Part shown: positions 10,122-20,211 of the stretch, one piece after another
Numbering within the stretch: position 1 is the stretch's first letter
How the letters are laid out: the number at the start of each line of letters is the position of its first letter
Assembly: GCA_031261265.1 (NCBI GenBank)
Contig: JAISKI010000034.1
Span: 9,111-73,110 of the forward strand
Origin: Candidatus Peribacteria bacterium
GTDB taxonomy: Bacteria > Patescibacteria > JAEDAM01 > Absconditabacterales > Absconditicoccaceae
Direction of reading: 5' to 3'
Length of the DNA: 64,000 nt
Position numbers and translations under genes: made by a program
Notes under the pieces: generated by a model
What the model was told of the DNA's origin: nothing
Seen by the model: the letters and a program-made list of their open reading frames with translations, nothing else
Databases searched by the model: none

Positions 10122-10363
10122 TATGTTCCAATTGCTGGCTTACCCCGCCAGCACTAGGAGTTCAGCTATCCACCCCGCGAGGGGTAGTACCAGATGCCTA
10201 GGTCTCGCGACCAGTGCACAAATCCAGTGATAGCGTTGTATAGTTTCTTCTGCTGGTGGTCGTGTGGTCAAATTGAACATCAACAAGGACAATGTGAATC
10301 TCAACAAGCGAAACTACAACAACAACTACAACGAGCGGCTCGTCCGCGTTAAGCACTCCCTTC
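10122..10363 (+). ncRNA. Template RNA of the DGR with a structured leader
   Basis: About 120 GC-rich bases precede the template repeat and hold several perfect small hairpins: CTGGC/GCCAG at 10134-10152, CCCC-GCGA-GGGG (a GNRA tetraloop) at 10173-10184, and GGTC-TCGC-GACC at 10201-10212. No ORF fits here. In characterised DGRs the template is read as a structured RNA that the reverse transcriptase copies with A-specific errors. RNA ends are inferred. Confidence 0.65.
10242..10353 (+). repeat. DGR template repeat (TR)
   Basis: It is rich in AAC codons in the target frame; those adenines are the ones changed in the VR. It is followed within 60 bases by the reverse transcriptase gene. Confidence 0.95.
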
Positions 10364-10364
10364 T

Positions 10365-10388
10365 AGCTGACCCATGAAGTCAGCTTTT
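10365..10388 (+). terminator. Hairpin at the TR/RT junction
   Basis: AGCTGAC and GTCAGCT pair around CCATGAA and run into TTTT and a longer T-rich stretch. The ATG at 10374 lies in its loop. It could end the template RNA or control RT translation. Confidence 0.5.
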
Positions 10389-10409
10389 ATGTTCTTTTTC
10401 TTTTTTTTG

Positions 10410-11639
10410 ATGATATCATCTCCCTGTCAGCAACTTCCTTTATTTGATATTGCAGGAGCAGAACAACTTCGGGCAGACCTGTGCCAAGCGTATTACGATA
10501 CTTGTAAACACAAAAAGAAAAAGCAGGTAATAGTACAGTTTGAGGCTCATCGTGAAGAGAATCTTCGTCAACTTTATCATGAACTCCTTAGTTGAACCTA
10601 TCAAATTCGCCCTAGTACCTGTTTCATCATCCACGATCCCGTGCAGAGAGAAATTTTTGCAGCAGATTTTAGAGATAGGATCGTTCATCATCTAGTCTAT
10701 AATTATTTAGCACCACTCTACGAAAAACAATTTATTTATGATAGTTATTCTTGTCGTATCGGAAAAGGGACACATTTTGGGATAAAAAGAGCGAAACGCT
10801 TCATGAGAGCGAGTTCAGAAAATTTCGCCAAGGAGGCATGGGTATTGAAGCTAGATGTAAAGGGATTTTTTATGGCAATAGATAGGGAAGTTTTACGAAA
10901 TTTGATTTGTAGGGACACAGTAATAAATAACAATCTTTTCCTAAGATTATTACATCAAATCATTTTCCATGACTCAACAAAAAATTGCCTCATCAGAGGA
11001 AAAAAGTCTGATCGAAATTGACTTCCTCACGACAAAAGTCTCTTTCATTGTAGATCAGGTACAGGGTTGCCGATCGGAAATCTCACTAGTCAGCTTTTTG
11101 CTAATGTATATCTACATCCTTTAGATCTCTTTATAAAAAATCAACTTTGATTTCGTCGATATGGTAGATATGTGGATGATTTCTTTATTTTTCATACAGA
11201 CAAACAAAAACTTTTGGAAGCAATTCCCCTTATTCGCTGATTTCTCGCTGATCAGCTTTTTTTAATCCTTCATCCCAAAAAGATATATCTTCAGCAGGTA
11301 CAAAAAGGAGTCCAATTTCTTGGAGCAGTGATCAAACCCTATCGTTCTTACCTTCGCAAGAGAACAGTTGGGAAACGGTATACTAAAATTCAACAACTCA
11401 ATACTTCCTTCAATAAGGGAAAGATTTTGTCCTTGATGAATTCTTATCTCTGAATGTGTCAACATCATAAGAGTTTTCATCTCTGTAAAAAAATGTGGAA
11501 ACTGTGTAATAATCGTGTGTGGAAACATTTTTCTCCCGAAAAAGGGTTTAGAAAAATTCACCTTTGCTGCAGAAAAATACCACTCAAAAAACTGAAAGAT
11601 CTTTTTTCTCAGTGATATAGCCGTGAAATGCTGCATTAA
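10410..11639 (+). CDS. DGR reverse transcriptase
   Basis: The enzyme copies the template repeat into mutagenised cDNA that replaces the variable repeat. The 409-aa protein has retroviral-type RT blocks: a [12 protein letters not shown] catalytic motif, [17 protein letters not shown] (the signature expected of DGR reverse transcriptases), the catalytic RYVDDFF, and the LHPKK and FLGAVI thumb-side motifs. Six or more TGA codons encode glycine, so under code 11 it would look like a pseudogene. I chose ATG 10410 because the in-frame ATG at 10374 lies in a hairpin loop and the intervening residues are encoded by its T tract. No Avd-sized accessory gene is present nearby. Confidence 0.93.
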
Positions 11640-11642
11640 GAT

Positions 11643-12734
11643 CTATCTTACAATGGTTTTACTCTCATCCAAAGATCCCAGATCGATCGTTCCCAACTTC
11701 CCAAAATTTTCATAATGCTCCTGTAAAGTATGATATTTCTTAAACTGTTCCTGAAGTGCCTCAGAATTAGTAATATTGAGATAGATCGTCTGTCCATTAT
11801 CAGTGAAAAGTGCCAATCTAGGAGATCCTGCTAAATATACAAAACGAACAATATTAGGAATCTCTGCATGAATGAGAGGGACAATTTTGATAAAGGTTTC
11901 CAGGGGGATCTCATAAAAAAATCAGCTTAAGGAGGTAGTACCAGTGAGATATTGAGGAGTATCGATGACAAAGGTTTCCGCTCCGATCAACAGTCCTTCC
12001 TTGATCTCCAAGAAATGCTCATCATCTCGAATTCAGAATTCTTTTCCTCCTAACTTCACCTTAAGTACAGGCTCTTTGAAGGTTAATTCAACTCCTAATA
12101 TCCCGCCATTCACGGATGGGGGAGTTGGCTTTGGTTTTTCTATGATAACATCTTCCAAAGTCCCAGTTCCTTCAGTTTCTCCTTCAATGTCTCCTGTTCC
12201 TATAGGTTGTTCTTCTTCTGTCCCAGCAGATTCCATTACACTCCCTGTAGAGGAAAGAATCTCAAGAATTTCACTTTCTGATAGGGACCCTTCCATCTCA
12301 GATCAGCCTGTTAAACTGCTTTTTGCTTCCATTTGAAACGAGATATCAGAGACAAAAGGAAATGCACTCTGAATATTGTGCAGAATTTTCTCCTTTTGAA
12401 AATATTGCAACATATAGAAATTTTTACCTTTAAGCTCCTTAGTCACCAGATTAAAAAGCTCAATATCATAAAATGTTTGCTCTGTGGTCTGAGAAAATTT
12501 TACTTGCTCAATCCTAAATTCAGCCTTAAAAAATACCCCTTTAATCAGAAAAAGAAATCAGCAAACGAGCAAGATCACTCCAATAACTGACCAAGAAAGA
12601 ATTTCTTTCGCCTTTTGACTGATACTCAGCGAGATACTCGGCAAAGGAATCCCTGTTCTAGTAATCGCTCTTTTGAGGGAGTGATTCGTCCTTTTTTTCG
12701 CAAAGGGTCTGGCACTAACTAAACCTCTAGACAT
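11643..12734 (-). CDS. FtsQ/DivIB-like membrane protein
   Basis: The 363-aa protein has a basic cytoplasmic N-terminus, one membrane segment (SVIGVILLVCGFLFLI, residues about 58-74) and an extracytoplasmic region. That region starts with a POTRA-like block (FRIEQVKFS through FPFVSDISF), then a low-complexity Glu/Ser/Thr linker and a C-terminal beta-rich domain. This is the plan of FtsQ/DivIB, which link early and late divisome proteins. Sequence identity to FtsQ is weak, so the call rests on architecture. TGA glycines interrupt it at four places. The start ATG overlaps the DUF212 stop by 8 bases, suggesting translational coupling. It ends 3 bp from the RT stop, convergent. Confidence 0.6.
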
Positions 12735-13224
12735 AGAGTATATAATATAAAACAAAGGTAAGGCTGATTCAAAAGACGATTCCCCCTAATACTTCCACAG
12801 GAGTATGACCAAGTCTTTCTTTCAGCTTTGTTTTTCTCTTTTCTTTCATGAGGAGATTATCCTGGAGATCTTTCCTGAGATCATTGAGATATTCAGCATG
12901 TTTCCCCGTCTGAAACCTGATATTCATCGCATCATAAGCAAAAAGCAGAGAAAAAGTGACCGCGATCGCAAAAGTAATGCTATAGATCCCATCATGAAGC
13001 AACGCGATCATCGTTACACTACTCGCAATCCCACTGTGAAATGACGGGAACCCCCCTGAAGAAAAGACCTCTTGGAGCGTGAATTGTTTTTGTACTACAG
13101 AATCAATTATTACCTTCGTCAGCTGGATAATAGCTCCCACAATTGCAACAATAAAAATAGGAGGCAACTGACTGCTTGCATCGTTGAAAAAACTGATGGT
13201 ATGCTGTGCGATATACTCCCGCAT
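12727..13224 (-). CDS. Divergent PAP2 family (DUF212/YuiD-like) membrane protein
   Basis: The 165-residue membrane protein has four or five hydrophobic segments. It carries the DUF212 hallmarks GGFPSFHSGIASSV near residue 57 and LGHTPVEVLGGIVFG near residue 138; the last Gly is a TGA codon. The family is a distant relative of PAP2 phosphatases and is thought to act on membrane lipid phosphates, but its substrate is not established. It is the first gene of a two-gene operon with the FtsQ-like protein. Confidence 0.85.
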
Positions 13225-13308
13225 GTCTCTTGAGATGAAAGATAAACACTATCTTAGATAGGGAAATGGGAAGAAATTGCAAAGGAAAATGACTTAAGGT
13301 AAATTGTC

Positions 13309-13336
13309 TTGATTATCTCGTAAAGATAGGTATAAG
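13309..13336 (+). promoter_or_regulatory. Putative promoter of the truncated AlbA-type gene
   Basis: TTGATT, 16 bases, TATAAG, 33 bases before the ATG at 13370. Confidence 0.5.
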
Positions 13337-13369
13337 AAGTTATTCTAAGCTTCTAATAGTATACAATTT

Positions 13370-13936
13370 ATGCCAGAGACTCAAACCATCGAATATAAAT
13401 CTTCCCGAAGAGATGAATATCTAAAATGGATATGTGGTTTTGCTAATGCTAACGGCGGAACCCTCTTCATCGGAAAAGACGATGACGGCAAAGTAGTCGG
13501 TGTAGAAAATGCGAAGCAATTGATGGAAGAAATACCAAATAAAGTCAGGGATATTCTATGAATTATGGTTGATGTAAATCTACACCACACGAAACAAGGC
13601 GATTTCATTGAGATTGTCGTAGAACCGCATTTGAACCCTGTAAACTACAAAGGACAATACCACTACCGCAGAGGAAGGACAAAACAGGATTTAAAAGGCT
13701 GATCGAGGCAGATAAAAGCAGTAGAATATGTGAAAGAGAGAGGAAAAATTACGAATAGAGAGTATCAGGAGTTGAATGATGCCACACCAAAAACATCATT
13801 TAGAGACTTAGATAGTATGGTTGAAAAGTGAATATTTCAGAAAGATTGAGATAATAAATCATCTTACTATATCTTAATAAATGTCCGATATGGTGGTATA
13901 AATGGTGAAAAAGACTTGCAATCTCAGTACATTTAA
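13370..13936 (+). CDS. Internally deleted AlbA/Schlafen-type ATP-binding protein
   Basis: Residues 1-107 are almost identical to the N-terminus of the full-length gene at 15684 (IEYKSSRRDEYLKW, FANANGGTLFIGKDD: the AlbA_2/Schlafen nucleotide-binding domain). The middle ATPase region is missing. After LKGG it jumps directly to a winged-helix segment (RQIKAVEYVKERGKITN) like those at the C-terminus of the family and in two fragments at 17.0-17.5 kb. The result is a 188-aa open frame. Either a functional two-domain regulator or a deletion relic; continued openness slightly favours function. Confidence 0.7.
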
Positions 13937-13978
13937 TTATACATCAAACTAATCGCTTTTATCTACTGAGTTTTAAGT

Positions 13979-15172
13979 ATGAACAAAACTATAATCAAAA
14001 GACAACATTATTTGGATCAAATTCAGCCTTTTATGTCTACTGATGTAGTGAAGGTAATCATTTGACAGAGGAGAGTTGGGAAAAGCTATATTCTCTTACA
14101 ACTCATTGATGAAATCAAAAAATCTCAAAAAGCGAAATCAGACGAAATTATCTATCTCAATAAAGAAGATATAAAGCGGGACAATATCCATGATTATCAC
14201 GATTTACACAAGGCAGTCCAAGACTACAAATATATTTTCATTGATGAAATCCAAGAAATAGATAAACGAGAAAAAGCAATCCGTAGCTTACAGTCCAAAT
14301 GATGACATGATATTTATATCTCAGGTAGTAATTCTAAAATTCTTTCTGGTGAGCTTTCAACCGTTCTTGGTGGTAGATATGTGAGTTTCCATATTTATCC
14401 GTTAAACTATCAGGAATTTTTAGTATTTCACCAATTAGATCATTCCAAGGATAATTTTCAGAAATATCTTAAATTCTGAGGACTTCCTTATCTCAGGAAT
14501 CTTCAATTAGAAGACGAAGTGGTCTATGGTTATCTCAAAGATGTAGTCAATACTATTATTCTCAAAGATGTAGTTGCGAGAAATAATATTAGAAATGTAG
14601 ATTTTTATAAAAAACTGATTACCTACCTTGCCAGCGAGGTTTGAAGTATATTTAGTGCCAAAAGTATCAGTGATTACCTTAAAAATCAAAATGTAAAAAT
14701 GTCTACAAATGTCGTTCTTGAGTATTTGGATAATTCTATTACAGCTTCCTTTTTAAATAAAGTTTCAAGATTTGATATCAGAGGTAAAAAGCTGTTTGAG
14801 TTGTTTCAGAAATATTATTTTACTGATATTGGTATCAAAAATACGCTTCTGGGCTGATATTCCAAGTTGTATATCACAGGTTTATTAGAAAATTTAGTGT
14901 ATAGCGATTTAGTATCCAAATGACGGGAAGTTTTTGTAGGTGAAATAGACAAAAAAGAGGTGGATTTTATCTGCAAAAAAAATGATAAAATAATGTATGT
15001 GCAGGTAGCTTATCTTTTGGAAAATAAAGAAACAAAAGAAAGAGAATTCTGATCACTTTTAGCGATACCAGATTCACGAGAAAAATATGTAGTGAGTATG
15101 GATGAATGAGCTTCAGGGGTGCTTGATGGAGTGAAATGGGTAAATATTATGGATTTTGTTTTACAGATATAA
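13979..15172 (+). CDS. AAA ATPase of the DUF4143 family
   Basis: The 397-aa protein belongs to the archaeal-type P-loop ATPases with C-terminal DUF4143. It shows Walker A GQRRVGKS near residue 29, whose first Gly is TGA, Walker B YIFIDEIQEI, a sensor-1-like YISGSNS, and the FGGLPYL motif. The C-terminal part (VDFICKKNDKIMYVQVAYLL) is the restriction-endonuclease-like segment common to these proteins. They are widespread accessory genes of unclear function, often near mobile DNA and defence genes. It lies between two copies of the AlbA-type gene. About ten in-frame TGA glycines show its UGA-rich codon use. Confidence 0.88.
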
Positions 15173-15197
15173 AACTCCAGCCATTGGCTGGAAATTT

Positions 15198-15268
15198 ACC
15201 TTATAAACCACATTTTAAAAGAAGAAAAAACAGAATAAAGTGGCAGTTTGATTTGACTTTGGAGGGAG
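15198..15268. repeat. Direct repeat flanking the duplicated region, copy 1
   Basis: About 70 bp starting ACCTTATAAACCACATTTTA recurs at 17656-17724 with a few changes. The pair brackets the hypothetical gene, the full-length AlbA-type gene and its fragments. Confidence 0.7.
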
Positions 15269-15321
15269 AATAGGTAGAATATACCAAACAGACTAAAGTT
15301 TATCTCTTAACCTTTATCAGT

Positions 15322-15675
15322 ATGAAAACAAAAGAAATTACACAAGAAATCTTAGGAAAATCCTGGTGCTGGTGGGACATCTATCGTGCATTATATCTTG
15401 ATATAACCAAAGAAGGAAATATTACCCCTATGGAAATTTACCTAGACCAAGAAAATTACGATAAGGTTCAATCTGAATTTGAAAGGAAACTTCTCAAAGA
15501 GCCAAAGAAGAACTATCCAAAATATATCAATAAAGCGATAAATTATAAGCAGAAGTACAGAAACCACGATACAACAAATGCACAGCATTATTCAGCCAAA
15601 GATTGAGTGTTTTACTGACCTTATTGTAAAATGAATGATAAGATAAAAGTGAAGCTTAATTTATGTTGCAAATAA
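15322..15675 (+). CDS. Hypothetical protein, 117 aa
   Basis: A soluble basic protein with Trp-rich N-terminus (SWCWWDIYRALYLDI), rich in Lys, Tyr and Asn. It is read through two TGA codons (15604, 15616) to a TAA eight bases before the ATP-binding protein start, suggesting an operon. I do not recognise the family. Confidence 0.6.
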
Positions 15676-15683
15676 GTAAAAAA

Positions 15684-17045
15684 ATGCCAGAGACTCAAAC
15701 CATCGAATATAAATCTTCCCGAAGAGATGAATATCTAAAATGGATATGTGGTTTTGCTAATGCTAACGGCGGAACCCTCTTCATCGGAAAAGACGATAAC
15801 GGCAAAGTAGTCGGTGTGGAAAATGCGAAGCAATTGATGGAAGAAATACCAAATAAAGTCAGGGATATTCTATGAATTATGGTTGACGTGAATCTACACC
15901 ACACGAAACAGGGCGATTTCATCGAGATTATCGTAGAACCGCATTTGAATCCAGTAAACTACAAAGGACAATACCACTATCGTAGCGGAAGCACAAAACA
16001 GGAATTAAAAGGCTGAGCTTTAGATAAATTCTTACTCCAAAAGCAAGGGAAACACTGGGAAACCGTTCTGATTCCCCACGTATCAATTACCGATTTAAAG
16101 CAGGAAACTTTGGATACTTTTCGTAAAAGAGCTATCAGAAGTAAACGTATTGATGATGACCCTCTCAATGACAATAACGAGTATCTTGTGGAAAATCTTC
16201 ATCTGACAGAGAAAAAAAGTCTCAAACGTTCTGCTATTCTGCTTTTTTATCCTGATCCTGAAAAGTTTATTACAGGTGCATATATCAAAATCGGCTACTT
16301 TGAGAGCGATGCAGAGCTTATCTTTCAGGACGAAATTCACGGGAATCTCTTTGATCAGATAGAAAAAGTTATTGATCTTCTCTTTACCAAATACATCAAG
16401 GCAATTATTAGTTATGAGGGTATTCATCGTGTAGAAACCTATGAATATCCCAAAGAAGCCGTTCGTGAAGCACTTCTCAATGCTATTGCACACAAGGATT
16501 ATTCTGGTGGATATCCCATCCAAATCAGCGTCTACAAAGATAAAATTATGATACGAAATTATGGAGAATTGCCGGAAGACTGGACAGCTGAAAGACTTCT
16601 TTCAAAACATCCTTCTATCCCTTACAATCCAGATATTGCTAATGCTTTCTTTCGTAGTGGATATGTGGAATCCCGAGGGCGTGGAATCAAAAAGATCACC
16701 GATCAATGTATCAAGGAATGACTTCCAAAACCAAGTATAACATTTGAAGGAAAAGACTTTTGGTTTATCTTTGAAAAAAATCCTGAAAAGCTGAGTGTAA
16801 ATGGTGGAATAAATGGTGGTGTAAATGGTGGTGTAAATGGTGGTGTAAATGGTGGTGTAAATAATTTGCAAACAGATATTATAAAGTTAATACAACAAAA
16901 CAAAGAAATAAGCATTTGAGAGATAGCAACTATACTTTCTACATCAAAAAGAACGATAGAAAATAATATCAAAAGATTAAAAGAAAGCTGAATATTGAAG
17001 AGAATTGGTGCAGATAAGAATGGATATTGGGAGATTGTAGCATAG
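15684..17045 (+). CDS. AlbA/Schlafen-type ATP-binding transcriptional regulator, full length
   Basis: The 453-residue protein has an N-terminal AlbA_2 domain (IEYKSSRRDE, GGTLFIGKDD), a central linker, and a GHKL-like ATPase segment with EAVREALLNAIAHKDYS near residue 260 and SRGRGIKKI near residue 335. A low-complexity run of Val-Asn-Gly-Gly repeats precedes a C-terminal winged helix. Such proteins are usually annotated as putative transcriptional regulators; their role is unknown, some accompany defence islands. Several glycines are TGA. The start ATG at 15684 matches the start of the truncated copy. The first 320 bp are about 97% identical to 13370-13690, indicating recent duplication. Confidence 0.85.
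16801..16861 (+). repeat. 12-bp tandem repeat inside the regulator gene
   Basis: About five units of the 12-mer AATGGTGGTGTA encode Asn-Gly-Gly-Val repeats between the ATPase part and the winged helix. Slippage would change linker length in steps of four residues without breaking the frame. Confidence 0.85.
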
Positions 17046-17046
17046 A

Positions 17047-17254
17047 ATTAGGATTGAATGAAAGGCAAATTAATGCAGTAGAATACGTAAAAGAGAAGGA
17101 GAAGATAACAAATAGAGAATATCAAAAACTGAATAAAATCTCCAAGAGAACAGCAACAAATGAGTTAATGAAACTGGTTGATACATTTAAAATTTTAAAA
17201 AAGTTTTGAACATCGGGTTCTAATATCTATTATAAATTATTAGTGGGGCAATAG
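17047..17254 (+). pseudogene. Orphan C-terminal winged-helix fragment, copy A
   Basis: The frame encodes LGLNERQINAVEYVKEKEK through ISKRTATNELMKLV, a stand-alone version of the family's C-terminal HTH, ending in TAG. There is no N-terminal domain. It follows the full-length gene in a different frame by two bases. Confidence 0.6.
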
Positions 17255-17281
17255 TGGGGCAGGTGGGGCAATAGTGGGGCA
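17243..17281. repeat. Short tandem repeat
   Basis: Four imperfect units of about 9-11 bp built on GTGGGGCA with ATA spacers, just after HTH fragment A. Confidence 0.7.
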
Positions 17282-17293
17282 AATAACTTAATG

Positions 17294-17492
17294 AGAGGCA
17301 GATAAAAGCAGTAGAATATGTAAAAGAGAGAGGAAAAATACGAATAGAGAATATCAGGAGTTGAATGATGTCTCAGAAAGAACAGCATCAAGAGATATTG
17401 CAGAACTCGTAGAACACAAAATTATAGAGCAGACTTGAACATTTGGAGCATGAAGCACCTATGAGCTAATAACGCCAATAATGCCAAAATAA
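17294..17492 (+). pseudogene. Frameshifted C-terminal winged-helix fragment, copy B
   Basis: It starts like the HTH in the 13370 gene (RQIKAVEYVKERGK). One T is missing relative to that copy after GGAAAAAT, so the frame shifts, then continues as a recognisable HTH end (SERTASRDIAELVEHKII) to TAA. The rest of 17493-17780 holds only short similar scraps, the second 70-bp repeat and AT-rich sequence. Confidence 0.65.
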
Positions 17493-17655
17493 TCTAGAAA
17501 TTAATTCAATTGTATCATCCGATAAATGTCCGATAGGGTGGTGTAATTGCACAAAAATTGCACAATCATCAGTTTATAACTGAATTATTAGAAGAGATGA
17601 AATAATATAAACTCTGTAAGAGATTCAAAAACTTGCACCACTGGTGCAAGAAATC

Positions 17656-17724
17656 ACCTTATAAACCACATTTTAAAAGAAAAAAACTGAATCAAGTGGC
17701 AGTTTAAATTGACTTTGAAGAGGA
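17656..17724. repeat. Direct repeat flanking the duplicated region, copy 2
   Basis: Partner of 15198-15268, same orientation. Confidence 0.7.
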
Positions 17725-17780
17725 GATTAGTATTCTCATCTAAATAGAAAACATATTATTTTATCTTAATTTAATACAAA

Positions 17781-18602
17781 ATGAACGCTTTATGTAAAAT
17801 TATTGGACTATTTCAATTTAAATGTCTACAAAAATTATATTTCTGGTTATATAAAATCACTTTATGATTAATGAATTATTGAGTGTGAGGAGAGGAAAAC
17901 TGAGAAAAATATTTATTGAAACAATTAAATACCTATTTTCATAAGCACAAAATTTCTCCAATTATCTTTGATATATGAGGAAATATATGACAATATGCAA
18001 ATTTACTCAATGCAGAGATATCCGTAAAAAGAAAAATATATTCTTTTGAACCATCGAAAAATACTCTTAAAAAATTTATTAAAAATACTAACTTCATAAA
18101 AGATATATATATCACTAATGTTTGATTCTGAGAGGCTGAAGCAAATCTTGAACTTTTTTATGCAAAGGATGGTAACGATCCAGATAATTCATGTGCTTCT
18201 CTATATCCCGATAATATCTCTAATTACGTTTCATGAAATGTGGAAAAAGAAATTATCCATATAACAACATTGGACATATGGTGTAAAGAAAATAATATAC
18301 AACATATAGATTACTTAAAAATTGATATAGAATGAAATGAGTTAGCTTGCTTGAAGTGATGAAAAATGATGTTGCATGATAAAAAAATAGATGTGATCCA
18401 AGTAGAACATAATAGATGTGCTATTAGCTCTAGGACATTTTTCAAAGACTATTATGATTTACTACATGAAGATTATCATATCTATAGAGAACTATCGCGA
18501 AAACATGGATTGGTGAAAATAGAAAGTTATGAACCAGCTCTAGAGAATTTTACTTACATCAATTATGTATTGATTAGAAAATGAGTTCCTTTTATTTCTT
18601 AA
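17781..18602 (+). CDS. FkbM family methyltransferase
   Basis: An S-adenosylmethionine-dependent methyltransferase, likely modifying a sugar of a surface polysaccharide given its neighbours. The 273-aa protein has the SAM-binding motif IIFDIGGNIGQYA near residue 62, the SFEPSKNTL second strand, and the family hallmark DYLKIDIEGNE near residue 179. Both glycines of IGGN include a TGA. In all I count 13 TGA against about 5 GGN glycine codons, extreme UGA use compared with housekeeping genes here. It starts the polysaccharide gene cluster; the next gene follows after nine bases. Confidence 0.88.
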
Positions 18603-18611
18603 ACAACAAAT

Positions 18612-20198
18612 ATGTATCAAGATATTACCATTGCTATTACCATTGCTATTACCTCTTGTGGAAGGATAGATCTCCTCAAAAAAACTGTAGAGTCCATAGA
18701 AAAGACTATAGATCTTTCTAAATATAAAAAGATTATGACAGAAGACTCAAAAGATGAAAATCATATCCAAAAGATGAAAGAGGCAAATGTAAATGGATTC
18801 TTGAAAGGACGAGAAATTCTTTATACGTGATGATCAGGGCAAAAAGATGTCTTCAAATGCCATTACTATGCACTAAAAACATTATATGACCATATAGATA
18901 CCAAATATGTATTCCATTGTGAAGATGATCAAATTTTCAAGAAAACGGATTTTGATTATTTTGAATTATCTTATAAAATATTAGAACATAATGATAAAAT
19001 AGGAGTTGTCTTACTAAGAGATATTTGTAAAGATTTCTGATTAAAAAAAACATGAATAATGAAAAAAAGATACTATGAAATATTAACTGATGAAGTTCTA
19101 TCTTTTTATGGGCATGATTTTATAGTATTCAACCCTAATGAATCTTTTTCTTTACAGCCGTGACTGAGAAATACACAGATAATGAAACAAGTGATGTTTT
19201 GATATGAAGATCATGTGGATGAGTGATTGGTATCTAAAAGGCTTTCAGATTTATGATATACATCTATCGTAATTAAAAAAGGTATATATAATCATATCAA
19301 TCCAATATTTAATTCTACTAAGAATATCAAAAGTTTATGATTCTTTAGATATATATATACCACCTTAAAAGGAACAATTACCTACAGATGATGACTTTTC
19401 CTATATTGGTGCAAAAACTTAATAAAAAAGGTATATATATATACATTTTCTTATTTAGCTCAACCATGGTTACAAAGATTTTGGCATGCCATATACTTAG
19501 TAGGTTTATCTGGCATGTGATACGGTTATGGTGTAAATGCTCTGAGTCATGCTAAAAAGTTTATTTATAAAAAATTATGATATGGAAATGGAAAAACATT
19601 TATTCTATTTGATGTTGGAGCTAATATATGACAAACTATAGAAGAGTTATTAGAAATGAAACTTACAGATATTTTTATTTATTCATTTGAACCACAAAAG
19701 TCAGCTTATCAATCACTAAAAAGGAAATTTGAGACTAATAAGGATATTTCATTACATAATATAGGATTTTGAAATGAAAATGGCGTTATTGATTTATATA
19801 AAGATATAGAGGGAGATACAGGTGCAAGTATATATTCAAATGGAGTAAATCACTTTAAGGAAGAAATTCAAATTCAGACTATAGACGACTTTATCGAAAA
19901 AAAAGGGATTATCTATATTAGCTATTTGAAATTGGATATCGAAGGAGCAGAGTATTCTGCTCTACAAGGAGCAAAGAATGCTATTATGAGTTGAAAGATA
20001 GAGGCAATTGAATTTGAATTTCTACGACAAAATATTAAATCTAAAGTATTTCTCAAAGATTTTCGAGATCTCCTATCAACACAATATGATTTCTATAGAA
20101 TATTACCTTATCATATATATAAACTTCCTTCTTACTCTCATTTATTAGAAGTTTATTGTTTATCTAATTTCCTTTGTATAAAAAAATGATTACTTTAA
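18612..20198 (+). CDS. Glycosyltransferase-like / FkbM methyltransferase fusion
   Basis: A single 528-residue frame with no TAA or TAG. Residues 1-290 resemble a glycosyltransferase A fold: an N-terminal strand ITIAITSCGRIDLLKKT, then CEDDQIF as the DxD-type motif. Residues 310-528 are a FkbM methyltransferase: FILFDVGANIGQTI, SFEPQKS, YLKLDIEGAEYSALQGA. Around 18 TGA codons encode glycine. It presumably adds and methylates a sugar on one surface glycan. The domains share one reading frame, so fusion is real unless a sequencing error hides a stop. Confidence 0.8.
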
Positions 20199-20211
20199 TT
20201 TAATATAACAT

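Noticed and set aside
10122..10241. tRNA-like or riboswitch structure before TR
   Set aside because: The hairpins do not fit a cloverleaf or a known riboswitch core; position directly before the template repeat favours a DGR RNA leader.
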